Positions 1-7,263 of a stretch of 13,622 nucleotides of DNA are shown piece after piece. Source of the stretch: Marinosulfonomonas sp. Its GTDB lineage: Bacteria; Pseudomonadota; Alphaproteobacteria; Rhodobacterales; Rhodobacteraceae. Position numbers and translations under genes: made by a program. Under the pieces are notes generated by a model. It had not been told where the DNA came from, made no database searches, and worked only from the letters and a program-made list of their open reading frames with translations. How positions within the stretch are numbered: the first letter of the stretch is position 1; each line of letters begins with the position of its first letter. Where the stretch lies: assembly GCA_019090845.1 (NCBI GenBank), contig JAHRVD010000288.1:1-13622 (forward strand), written 5' to 3'.

Positions 1-261
1 ACCTTTGTCGTTCAGCCAAAGGGCGGTGTATTGCACGCCCGGTTTGCGCTTGATTTTTTCAAACAAAGTCCCGGTGTCGGCCATTTGCGGCACGTATTTC
101 GGGCTGACGAAAGAGCCCACCTGAATGCGCTTCAGCCCGGACTCGCTTAGCAAATCGATCAGTTCAACCCGCTGTTCAATCGGATAAACGACGGGTTCGA
201 TTTGAAACCCTTCCCGTGGGCCTTCTTCACGGATTTCGACGAATTTTGGAAAATCACTCAT
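1..261 (-). CDS. HMG-CoA lyase-like protein (DRE-TIM metallolyase family), N-terminal 87 residues; 3' end outside window
   Basis: Family members cleave 3-hydroxy-3-methylglutaryl-CoA, or related 3-hydroxy-dicarboxyl-CoAs, into acetyl-CoA and acetoacetate inside a TIM barrel with a bound divalent metal. The visible start MSDFPKFVEI leads into GPREGFQ (residues 14-20) and then SFVSPKYVPQMAD (50-62), which closely matches SFVSPKWVPQM of HMG-CoA lyases. The ATG at 261-259 overlaps the end of the upstream carboxylase alpha gene by 8 bp, indicating translational coupling. Two key residues differ. Canonical GPRDGLQ has an Asp (human D42) that helps hold the metal, and here it is Glu17. The active-site Glu before SFVSP (human E72) is Gln47. 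The catalytic Arg (human R41) is kept as Arg16. I therefore assign the family but not the exact substrate. The metal-binding His pair and the C-terminal Cys loop lie beyond the left edge and cannot be checked. Confidence 0.85.
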   Translation of the reverse strand, partial: MSDFPKFVEIREEGPREGFQIEPVVYPIEQRVELIDLLSESGLKRIQVGSFVSPKYVPQMADTGTLFEKIKRKPGVQYTALWLNDKG

Positions 262-2284
262 TTGGTTCTTCGCTTTCTATGGCTGCTATTTCGGCTATGA
301 CTTGGCCTCGATCGACCATTGCGCCTTCGCTTACCGAAATATTGGTGGCTATCCCAGAGGCTGTCGCCTTTATGGATATTTCGAGTTTCATGGATTCAAG
401 TATGGCGACAGTGTCGCCTTCGTTAATTGCATCGCCCTCGCGGGCCAGCACTTTGACGATCAGGCCGGTCAGGGGCGATGTCAGGGTTCGTTCGGCAGCG
501 CCACCTGCGGCGGCAAAGGCCAGCGGTGGTGCGGCCTGAAACAAATGACGACCAGAGGGTGCGATAATCTCAATCTTGTCCCCGGCGGTATTCGTTTCGA
601 TGATCCGGACCTCGCCGGCGTGGGTTACCTGCCAGTGATCCGGTGCGATTTGCGCCGCACGCAGATGCAAAGCAGTCTCGTCAGGATCATAGACGGTGAA
701 CTGACTGTCTGGTCCGATTGGCCCGACGCGCATTTCGATCTGCTCGCCGCCCGCAGGTTCCAGCATAACGCGCTGCCCGGCCTCGCCCGGGTCGCCGCCC
801 AGCCCAAGCCGCCAGCCGGTGAAGGTCGCGCGGTTTTTCCATGGGTTGGAATGCTGTTCATCCCGGTCGCGAGTTACAAACAGCACCGCTGCCAGTGCGC
901 GCCAAAGCAGGGCGTCGGCGTCACCGGGGGCCGAAATCAAGGCATCCAACCGGGTGTCGATCCAGCGGGTGTGCACCTGCATTTTGGCAAAATCAGTGTC
1001 CCGCACCAATGCGGCCAGAAATGCGCGGTTGGTTTCGACCCCGGCGACTGATGTGTGATCCAGAGCGGCCCCCAGTTGGGCCAGTGCGCTATCGCGGTCG
1101 TCAGCGTGGACGATCAGCTTTGCGATCATCGGGTCATAAAACGGGCTGACGCTGTCGCCCTGATCGACACCGCTGTCCACCCGGATATCGTCTGGCAGGT
1201 GCAGATGGGTGATCTGCCCGGTGGACGGTGCGAACTGGTTGGCGGGGTCTTCGGCGTATAGGCGCGCCTCGATTGCATGACCGGTGCAGGTGATGTCGCT
1301 TTGGTGTAGCCCAAGGCCCTGTCCAGCGGCAATACGCAGGTGCAGGGCGACCAGATCAAGGCCGGTAATGGCCTCGGTCACCGGATGTTCAACTTGCAGG
1401 CGAGGGTTGACCTCGAGAAAGAAGTATTCGCCCCCCGTCACCAGAAATTCGACCGTTCCAAGACCGCGATAATTCAGGCTTTTGCCAAGCTTCACCGCAT
1501 CGGCCGCAATTTGGTCCAGCAGATCACGCGGCAGGCCCCATGCGGGGGCTTCCTCGATCACCTTTTGGTGGCGACGCTGCAAGGTGCAGTCGCGTTCAAA
1601 CAGATGCACAACATCGCCGGTTCCGTCCCCGGCGATCTGAATTTCCACATGGCGCGCTTTGGGCAGAAAGCGTTCAAGCAGCAACCCTTCGGAGCCAAAA
1701 GTTGATTTGGCTTCGCGCAGCGCGCCCTCAATGTCTTCCATAAGGGTAGCTTGGTTTTCGACCAGCCGCTGGCCACGGCCGCCACCGCCGCCAACCGCCT
1801 TAAGCAGCACCGGCAGGCCCATGGATTTCACTTCACGGGCAATTTCGTCCGGATCAGATTTGGCCCCGGCGACGCCCGAAACCACCGGAACATCGGCGGC
1901 AATCGCGGCCTCTTTGGCGCTGGCCTTGTCGCCGAAACGATCCAGCGTTTCGCCGGTTGGACCAACAAAAATCATACCCGCCGCTTCTACGGCGTTCGCG
2001 AATTCCGGGTTCTCGGACAGAAAGCCGTAACCGGGGTGAATGGCGTCGGCACCAACCTTTTTGGCGGCATCCAGAACGGCGTCGATCTTTAGATAGCTTT
2101 CGGATGCCGGACCTGCGCCAATCAGGATTGAGCGACCGATTTCGCGCACGTGACGTGCGTTTGCATCCGCTTGGGAATGCACGCCAATCGGGGTAATGCC
2201 CATGGCGCGAGCGGTGCGCGCGATCCGGCAGGCAATCTCGCCGCGATTGGCAATCAGCAGGGTTTTGATGTTGGTTTTTTCCAT
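254..2284 (-). CDS. Acyl-CoA carboxylase alpha subunit: biotin carboxylase plus biotin carrier (methylcrotonyl-CoA-carboxylase type)
   Basis: This subunit uses ATP and bicarbonate to carboxylate its own biotin, which then delivers CO2 to the acyl-CoA held by the beta subunit. The 676 residues match the MCC/GCC alpha architecture. The biotin-carboxylase N-domain has IANRGEIA (11-18) and HPGYGFLSEN (83-92). The ATP-grasp region has the glycine loop GGGGGRGQ (165-172), ERDCTLQRRHQK (230-241) and EVNPRLQVEH (291-300). A poorly conserved BC-CT linker domain spans about 450-595, and the biotinyl domain about 598-668. The biotin lysine is K633, in ESMKLE rather than the usual AMKM, so Ala and Met flanking the lysine are Ser and Leu. 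The gene starts 2 bp after the beta-subunit stop (one base between them) and overlaps the lyase gene by 8 bp at its end, so all three are probably co-translated. The exact acyl-CoA is set by the beta subunit and is not known. Confidence 0.95.
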   Translation of the reverse strand: MEKTNIKTLLIANRGEIACRIARTARAMGITPIGVHSQADANARHVREIGRSILIGAGPASESYLKIDAVLDAAKKVGADAIHPGYGFLSENPEFANAVEAAGMIFVGPTGETLDRFGDKASAKEAAIAADVPVVSGVAGAKSDPDEIAREVKSMGLPVLLKAVGGGGGRGQRLVENQATLMEDIEGALREAKSTFGSEGLLLERFLPKARHVEIQIAGDGTGDVVHLFERDCTLQRRHQKVIEEAPAWGLPRDLLDQIAADAVKLGKSLNYRGLGTVEFLVTGGEYFFLEVNPRLQVEHPVTEAITGLDLVALHLRIAAGQGLGLHQSDITCTGHAIEARLYAEDPANQFAPSTGQITHLHLPDDIRVDSGVDQGDSVSPFYDPMIAKLIVHADDRDSALAQLGAALDHTSVAGVETNRAFLAALVRDTDFAKMQVHTRWIDTRLDALISAPGDADALLWRALAAVLFVTRDRDEQHSNPWKNRATFTGWRLGLGGDPGEAGQRVMLEPAGGEQIEMRVGPIGPDSQFTVYDPDETALHLRAAQIAPDHWQVTHAGEVRIIETNTAGDKIEIIAPSGRHLFQAAPPLAFAAAGGAAERTLTSPLTGLIVKVLAREGDAINEGDTVAILESMKLEISIKATASGIATNISVSEGAMVDRGQVIAEIAAIESEEPNE

Positions 2285-2285
2285 G

Positions 2286-3893
2286 TCAGAACCTGAATAC
2301 GCCGAATTTCGTTTCTACCTTGGGCCGGCGCGACGCGACATCGAGCATCAACGCCATGACATCACGGGTCTCGCCCGGTTCGATCACGCTGTCGATCCAC
2401 AGGTTGGAAGCGTAATTATAGGCCCCCTGAAAATCCTCATATTCTTTGCGGATCGGGGCTTTGAAGGCTTCTTCTTCCTCGGGGGTCCATTCGGTTCCTT
2501 CACGCGCGTTGATCTGCACCCGCACTTGCGCCAGCACGCTTGCGGCCTGATCCGGCCCCATGATCGCCGAGCGCCCGGAGGGCCATGCAAACATCGCATC
2601 GGGCTGAAATGGGCGACCCAGCATCGCAAGGTATCCAGCACCATAGGAGCCGCCGGTAATCACCGTGAATTTGGGCACCCGAGCTGAGGACATAGCGGTA
2701 ATCATCTTGGCGCCAGCCTTGGCGATGCCAGCCTGTTCCACTTCGCGCCCAACCATAAAGCCGTTCACATCGGCCAGAAACAATAGCGGTATTTCGCGCT
2801 GCACGCACAGGCTGATGAAATGTGTGGCCTTTAGCGCGGCCTCAACGAACAGCACGCCGGTGTTGGCCAGAATGCCAACTTCATGGCCGTGGATGCGGCC
2901 CCAGCCGGTCATCAACGTGTCGCCAAACAGTGGCTTGAATTCATGGAACTCGCTGTCATCCAGCAGACGGGCAAGAACCTCTCGGTTATCGGTGGGAACC
3001 TTGATGTCGCGGCTGACGATGCCGTGGATTTCGTCGGTGGGGTAGGCGGGTGGTGTCGGCGTGGCAGGTGTTTTGCGCGTCTTGGGAAGTTCGCCCAGAT
3101 GGCTGACAATCTCGCGGGTGATCGCCAGCGCGTGGGCGTCATCCTCGGCCAGATGATCGGTGACGCCGGACACGGACGAATGCATTTTGCCGCCGCCCAA
3201 ATTCTCGGCGTCAACCTTTTCGCCGGTCGCCGCAAAGGTCAGTTCTGGTCCGCCAAGATACATGAAACCCTGACCGCGTACGATCACCACTTCGTCACAA
3301 AGCGCCGGGATATAGGCACCACCGGCGGTGCAGGGGCCCATCACCACGGCAATCTGTGGCACACCGTCACCCGACATGCCAACCTGCTGGTGAAAAATCG
3401 AGCCAAACTGGCCTTCGTCGGGGAATATATTCGCCTGCTCGGGTAGAAATGCACCGCCGCTGTCCACCAGTGTGACAACGGGCAGGCGGTTGTTCCATGC
3501 TATTTTCTGGGCGCGCACGTGTTTCTTGCACGTCATGCCAAAATAGGTGCCGCCCTTAACGGTGGCATCATTGGCGATAATCATGCAGTGGCGGCCTTCG
3601 ATCATGCCGATGCCGGTGATAATCCCGGCACCCGGCGGCACGCCGTCATATTTGTCCAGCCCTGCCAACTCGCCCAGTTCCAGAAAGGGGGTGCCGGGGT
3701 CAACCAGTCGCTCAACCCGTTCACGCGGCAGCATCTTGCCTTTTTTGATGTGCCGGTCGCGGGCCTTTTGCGGGCCGCCGATGCGTTGTTGCAGGCGCAA
3801 CTCGTGCAACTCGGCATTCTTAGCGCGATACGCCGCATCGTTTGCCCTGAAATCATCAGAGTTCGTATCGAGGGTTGATTTCATACGCGTCAT
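2286..3893 (-). CDS. Acyl-CoA carboxylase beta subunit (carboxyltransferase, MCC/GCC-like)
   Basis: This subunit transfers CO2 from carboxybiotin to an enoyl- or acyl-CoA. The 535 residues form the two crotonase-like halves of the biotin-dependent carboxyltransferase family. In the N-half: KGKMLPRERVERLVDPG (51-67), ANDATVKGGTYFG (107-119), LVDSGGAFLPEQ (142-153), CTAGGAYIPA (188-197) and ENLGGGKMH (230-238). In the C-half: NGFMVGREVE (377-386), GIAKAGAKM (389-397), PKFTVITGGSYGAG (407-420) and AWPSGRSAIMG (436-446). SGGAFLP and GFMVG place it with methylcrotonyl/geranyl-CoA carboxylases rather than propionyl-CoA ones, although several pocket segments differ from typical MCC. The start ATG at 3893 forms an ATGA overlap with the ligase stop. 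I see no strong Shine-Dalgarno, so translation is probably coupled. A Met at residue 4 is an alternative start. The substrate is unknown; a 3-methyl-2-enoyl-CoA is the best guess. Confidence 0.93.
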   Translation of the reverse strand: MTRMKSTLDTNSDDFRANDAAYRAKNAELHELRLQQRIGGPQKARDRHIKKGKMLPRERVERLVDPGTPFLELGELAGLDKYDGVPPGAGIITGIGMIEGRHCMIIANDATVKGGTYFGMTCKKHVRAQKIAWNNRLPVVTLVDSGGAFLPEQANIFPDEGQFGSIFHQQVGMSGDGVPQIAVVMGPCTAGGAYIPALCDEVVIVRGQGFMYLGGPELTFAATGEKVDAENLGGGKMHSSVSGVTDHLAEDDAHALAITREIVSHLGELPKTRKTPATPTPPAYPTDEIHGIVSRDIKVPTDNREVLARLLDDSEFHEFKPLFGDTLMTGWGRIHGHEVGILANTGVLFVEAALKATHFISLCVQREIPLLFLADVNGFMVGREVEQAGIAKAGAKMITAMSSARVPKFTVITGGSYGAGYLAMLGRPFQPDAMFAWPSGRSAIMGPDQAASVLAQVRVQINAREGTEWTPEEEEAFKAPIRKEYEDFQGAYNYASNLWIDSVIEPGETRDVMALMLDVASRRPKVETKFGVFRF

Positions 3894-5281
3894 GGCAGTT
3901 TTGGATCTTTTCTGAGGGTCAGTGCAATTTTGGCAACACCCGGTTTTTCAAAGGTATCAGCGGCCACAATTTGCACGTCGGCTTTGAATACCAGCGAGTC
4001 GCGCAGACGCTTTTCAATGTCTTTTTTCAATGCGCCATCACGCCCCGGATCGCGCCCCGGACCACGTTCAACGATCACTTTTAGTGCGCCTTGCGTGGTG
4101 TGGCCTTCGAAATCGGCCAAAACGCGCATGACCGCGTTAGTATCGGGCGCCATGTCGGCAACGATGCTTTGGATCGCGGAGGGGAACACATTGGCCCCGC
4201 GCACGATCAGCATATCATCGGTGCGCCCGACGCAGCGGATTTTTGGGCCAGTGCGCCCGCACGAACACGTCGTGCCCAGAACCTCAATATGATCGCCGGA
4301 TTTAAAGCGCACCAGCGGGCTGGCCTGACGTCCAATCGCGGTATAGATCATCTCGCCCTTGGCACCATCGGCGAACGGAATGATCTTGCCAGTGTCATTG
4401 TCCAAAAGCTCGGTGATGATGTGGTCCATATTGACCATATGCATGCCCGACTGATCGTCGCATTCCGCCCAATAGGCCACGCCCAGATCGGTGCCACCCA
4501 GCATTTCACAGCATTTGGCACCCCATAGTTCCTCGATCCGCGCCCGGATCGCCGGTATGCCGCCGCCCGGTTCGCCGCCAACGATGATGCGTTCGACGCC
4601 AAGCTCGCTGGCTTTGACGCCAAGAACTTCTTCGGCTTTCTCGGCCAGATGAATGACAAAATTGGGCGCGCCAACGATGCAGCGGGGCCGCGTGTCATAG
4701 GCTGCCCGCAGCAAACGCTCAGCACCACCATCGGCCCCGACGGGCACGTCAATCGCGCCCATATATTGCAACGCCTGCACAACCGGAATGCCGCCTACAA
4801 AGCCCTTGGCCAGCGAAAATGCATGCAACGCCATGTCGCCGGGGCGCACGCCGTTAGCAAAGAAACACCGGGCCGTCATTTCGTGCCACATCTCGGCGTC
4901 CGGTTCGGTCAGGGCCACGTAAGACGGGTTGCCTGTGGTCCCGGATGAGGCTTGCATCTGCACGATATCCTTAAGGTCGGCGGCGCAATGCAGGCCAAAC
5001 GGCGGTTGCGCGGCCAGGCTTTCGCGGACTTCGGTTTTCACAGTGTAGGGCAGCTTTTGCAGGTCTTGGATTGTCTTAATGTCATCAAAATCAACACCGG
5101 CGTCGCCGAACTTTGTCTGATAAAACGGCGAGCGTTCTTTCAGGTAATCCATCTGCACGCGCAGTTTTTCCTGCTGAAGGGTCTCCACCTCGTTCAGTGG
5201 GGCTGCCTCTACCGGGTGCCAACAGGGATCATCGGCCTTGTCAAAAGCGTCAGCACGGCGAAATCGCATTCCGTAGTTCAT
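3890..5281 (-). CDS. PaaK-like acyl-CoA ligase (phenylacetate-CoA ligase family, AMP-forming)
   Basis: This adenylate-forming enzyme would convert a free carboxylic acid, ATP and CoA into an acyl-CoA, AMP and pyrophosphate. With the start at 5281 it has 463 residues, slightly longer than PaaK. Visible signatures are the P-loop SSGTTGNP (112-119), GGTDLG (262-267) in place of the PaaK YGLSE-type motif, GEMIYTAIGRQASPLVRFKSGD (309-330), a Cys-rich CSCGRTG (339-345), and the hinge GRTDDMLIVRGANVFPS (352-368). A small C-terminal domain ends with a Lys (451) in EKPGVAK. I chose ATG 5281 because AGGGAGAG lies just upstream; a longer reading to 5344 would run into the preceding dehydrogenase gene. 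PaaK relatives activate aromatic acids but also other acids, so the substrate is open. Its place inside a carboxylase operon suggests that it starts that pathway. Confidence 0.88.
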   Translation of the reverse strand: MNYGMRFRRADAFDKADDPCWHPVEAAPLNEVETLQQEKLRVQMDYLKERSPFYQTKFGDAGVDFDDIKTIQDLQKLPYTVKTEVRESLAAQPPFGLHCAADLKDIVQMQASSGTTGNPSYVALTEPDAEMWHEMTARCFFANGVRPGDMALHAFSLAKGFVGGIPVVQALQYMGAIDVPVGADGGAERLLRAAYDTRPRCIVGAPNFVIHLAEKAEEVLGVKASELGVERIIVGGEPGGGIPAIRARIEELWGAKCCEMLGGTDLGVAYWAECDDQSGMHMVNMDHIITELLDNDTGKIIPFADGAKGEMIYTAIGRQASPLVRFKSGDHIEVLGTTCSCGRTGPKIRCVGRTDDMLIVRGANVFPSAIQSIVADMAPDTNAVMRVLADFEGHTTQGALKVIVERGPGRDPGRDGALKKDIEKRLRDSLVFKADVQIVAADTFEKPGVAKIALTLRKDPKLP

Positions 5282-5285
5282 CGTT

Positions 5286-5293
5286 CTCTCCCT
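5286..5293 (-). promoter_or_regulatory. Ribosome binding site of the PaaK-like ligase gene
   Basis: On the minus strand AGGGAGAG lies immediately before AACG-ATG, inside the 25-bp gap after the dehydrogenase stop. It fixes the ligase start at 5281 rather than at the in-frame Met at 5344, which would overlap the dehydrogenase. Confidence 0.7.
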
Positions 5294-5306
5294 ATGGGGA
5301 TCTGTG

Positions 5307-6467
5307 TCAGTAGGACTTGGGCAGGCCCATGACTTTTTCGCCAATAAAGCTCAGGCATAATTCGCGGTTCACCGGTGCTGTGCGCAAAAGGCGCATCAGC
5401 GGATACATTTCGTAAACCCCGGTGTCTTCGGTGAAACCAGCGCCGCCATGCGCCTGAAGTGCTGCATCGACTGCTTCTATTCCGGCCTCGGCGGCCGCGT
5501 ATTTCGCCATGTTGGCCGACGCACCAGCCGGCTGGCCGGTATCAAATTCCCAAGCGGCGCGACGCCCCATCAGGCTGGCCATTTCGATGTTTGTATGGGC
5601 CTTTGCCATTGGATGCTGCACCCCCTGATGGGCACCGATAGGCTGGCCAAACACAACGCGTTCATTGGCATACTCCACCGCCTTGTTCAGCGCAAACCGG
5701 CCAAGACCACAGCACAGGCCAGATAGGATAATGCGTTCCGGGTTCAGAGTGTCAAACAGGATGTTAAAGCCCTCGTCGATATGGCCGACGACATCCTCTG
5801 GGCCCAGATCAACCTCGTCAAAGAACAATGTCCATTGTTCTTCGGGCAGGGGGATCGAGATTTTAACCCGCTGTTTGTCCACACCCTTTTTCTTCAGATC
5901 GACAGCAAAAAGCGTGAAACCATCGGTGCGTCGGCTGACCTGATCATGGGGCGTCGTGCGCGCCACCACCAGACAATAATCAGACACATCCGCGCCCGTG
6001 ATAAACGTCTTTTCACCGCTTAGCGAAAACCGGTTGCCATTGCGCTTGGCCATGGTCTTGGTTTTGATCGAATTTGATCCAGCCCCCGGTTCGGTGATCG
6101 CAAAGCAAAACTGGATGTCGCCCTTGCAGGCGGCAGGCAGCAGTTCTTTTTTGTGAAACTCGGTGCCGTGTTTGGACAGATGGGACAACGACATGCAAGG
6201 GCCAACAACCATCATCAACAACGGAATGCCGTAGTTGGCGGTGCCTTCCATGAACAGCATCATTTCGGTCATGCCAAGGCCTGTGCCACCGTATTCTTCG
6301 GGCACCATCATCCCCAGAAACCCGTCGTTGGCGATCTGTTGGAACATCTCGCGCGGGAAAGTATGCTGGCGCGCATGTTCCAGCCAATAGGTGTTGTCAA
6401 AGCTTTGCGCCAACTGGCCGCCATATTCGTAAATCTGGCGCTGTTCGTCGTTTAGGGTGAAATCCAT
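5307..6467 (-). CDS. Acyl-CoA dehydrogenase (second of the operon)
   Basis: This is a flavin (FAD) enzyme that introduces a C2-C3 double bond into an acyl-CoA and passes electrons to ETF. It has 386 residues starting MDFTLNDEQR. Family signatures are GMMVPEEYGGTGLG (52-65), the flavin/substrate stretch FAITEPGAGSNS (122-133), NGNRFSLSGEKTFITGA (143-159), ERVVFGQPIG (269-278) and HGGAGFTED (340-348). In the usual catalytic position near the C-terminus (IxEGT in MCAD-like enzymes) the sequence reads RTAPVNREL, so Pro365 replaces the Glu. A Glu is present at LNPER (E244), which lines up with the catalytic Glu of isovaleryl-CoA dehydrogenase. That is compatible with a branched substrate, though Glu here is not rare. 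GGAGAG just upstream supports ATG 6467 over an upstream Met. The gene sits 16 bp after the hydratase stop. Confidence 0.93.
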   Translation of the reverse strand: MDFTLNDEQRQIYEYGGQLAQSFDNTYWLEHARQHTFPREMFQQIANDGFLGMMVPEEYGGTGLGMTEMMLFMEGTANYGIPLLMMVVGPCMSLSHLSKHGTEFHKKELLPAACKGDIQFCFAITEPGAGSNSIKTKTMAKRNGNRFSLSGEKTFITGADVSDYCLVVARTTPHDQVSRRTDGFTLFAVDLKKKGVDKQRVKISIPLPEEQWTLFFDEVDLGPEDVVGHIDEGFNILFDTLNPERIILSGLCCGLGRFALNKAVEYANERVVFGQPIGAHQGVQHPMAKAHTNIEMASLMGRRAAWEFDTGQPAGASANMAKYAAAEAGIEAVDAALQAHGGAGFTEDTGVYEMYPLMRLLRTAPVNRELCLSFIGEKVMGLPKSY

Positions 6468-6471
6468 TGGT

Positions 6472-6477
6472 CTCTCC
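6472..6477 (-). promoter_or_regulatory. Ribosome binding site of the second acyl-CoA dehydrogenase gene
   Basis: GGAGAG on the minus strand, followed by ACCA and ATG at 6467, lies in the 16-bp gap after the hydratase gene. It supports the 386-residue start. The 36-residue upstream extension (Met at 6575) would be buried in the hydratase gene and has no family match at its N-terminus. Confidence 0.65.
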
Positions 6478-6483
6478 GCTTTG

Positions 6484-7263
6484 CTATTGGGTGAACTTTG
6501 GCTTGCGCCGGTTCTCAAATGCATCCAGTCCTTCGGCCACATCCGCGCCCGGAAGGTGGCGCACGGCGGCGTCAAGTTCCAGTTGCATGGATTGATCCAA
6601 AGACATTTCGATCCCTTGCCGTGCCAGCCGCTTCATTTCGGCGATACCGACGCGTGAACGGGTGTTGATTTTTTCACAGTAGTCCAGTGCGCCGCTATGC
6701 AGTTCGTCGTCGGGCACAACATAGTTTGCCAGCCCGACGTCTTTTGCCTCGCCCGAGCTCATCCAGCGCGCCGAAATCAAAAGATCAAGCGCGCGGCGCT
6801 GGCCGATAAGCCGGGTCAGGCGCTGGCTGCCGCCCCAACCGGGGATCAGGCCAAACTGTGCGTGCTGATCGCCAAACTGCGCCGTTTCAGCGGCAAAACA
6901 GACATCCGCGGCCAGCATCAATTCAGTGCCACCAGCCAGACACAGCCCCTGAACGGCCACAACGACGGGCAGCGGGCTGCTTTCCAAACGCTGCAATACG
7001 CCCATGCCAAAACTGATAAAATGGTTCAGACCCTTTGGGTCACCCATCAGACCTTTGACCTCTGTCAGGTCCGCGCCGGTGCAAAAATGCTTGCCAGTTG
7101 AGCGGATCAGGATTGCGCGAATGTCTGGATTTGCCTCAAACTCGATCCGTGCGGCATCAATAAGTTGATGAACTTCCAGCGACAGACAGTTGAACTTTTC
7201 CGGGCGGGAAAGCTCGATGACGCCTGTGGTTCCCTGAACGATTGCAGTTACCGGCGCGCTCAT
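6484..7263 (-). CDS. Enoyl-CoA hydratase/isomerase (crotonase) family protein
   Basis: Crotonase-fold enzymes hydrate, isomerise or hydrolyse acyl-CoAs using two backbone NH groups to hold the thioester oxyanion. The 259 residues fit the family. HFCTGADLTEV (59-69) and CLAGGTELMLAADV (108-121) form the oxyanion hole, and IPGWGGSQRLTRLIG (140-154) is the usual following helix. Of the two catalytic glutamates of rat crotonase, the first (E144) is present as Glu114. The second (E164, normally in xPE before the GxIPG segment) is His134, in FGDQHAQFG. A simple two-Glu hydratase mechanism is therefore in doubt; isomerase, hydrolase or hydration of an unusual substrate are alternatives. In a Liu-type pathway this gene would take the methylglutaconyl-CoA hydratase place. 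Its start overlaps the preceding dehydrogenase stop as ATGA, with GAGG upstream. Confidence 0.9.
   Translation of the reverse strand: MSAPVTAIVQGTTGVIELSRPEKFNCLSLEVHQLIDAARIEFEANPDIRAILIRSTGKHFCTGADLTEVKGLMGDPKGLNHFISFGMGVLQRLESSPLPVVVAVQGLCLAGGTELMLAADVCFAAETAQFGDQHAQFGLIPGWGGSQRLTRLIGQRRALDLLISARWMSSGEAKDVGLANYVVPDDELHSGALDYCEKINTRSRVGIAEMKRLARQGIEMSLDQSMQLELDAAVRHLPGADVAEGLDAFENRRKPKFTQ

Noticed and set aside
302..1051. A 249-codon plus-strand open frame opposite the carboxylase alpha gene
   Set aside because: It lies wholly inside a well-supported gene, lacks any family motif, and is rich in the Gly/Arg/Cys mix seen in shadow frames.
5282..5344. A 21-residue N-terminal extension of the PaaK-like ligase
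   Set aside because: It would overlap the end of the dehydrogenase gene by 38 bp, and a clear ribosome binding site supports the ATG at 5281.
6468..6575. A 36-residue N-terminal extension of the second acyl-CoA dehydrogenase
   Set aside because: MDFTLNDEQR is the normal family start with GGAGAG ahead of it. The extension lies inside the hydratase gene and does not look like a dehydrogenase N-terminus.
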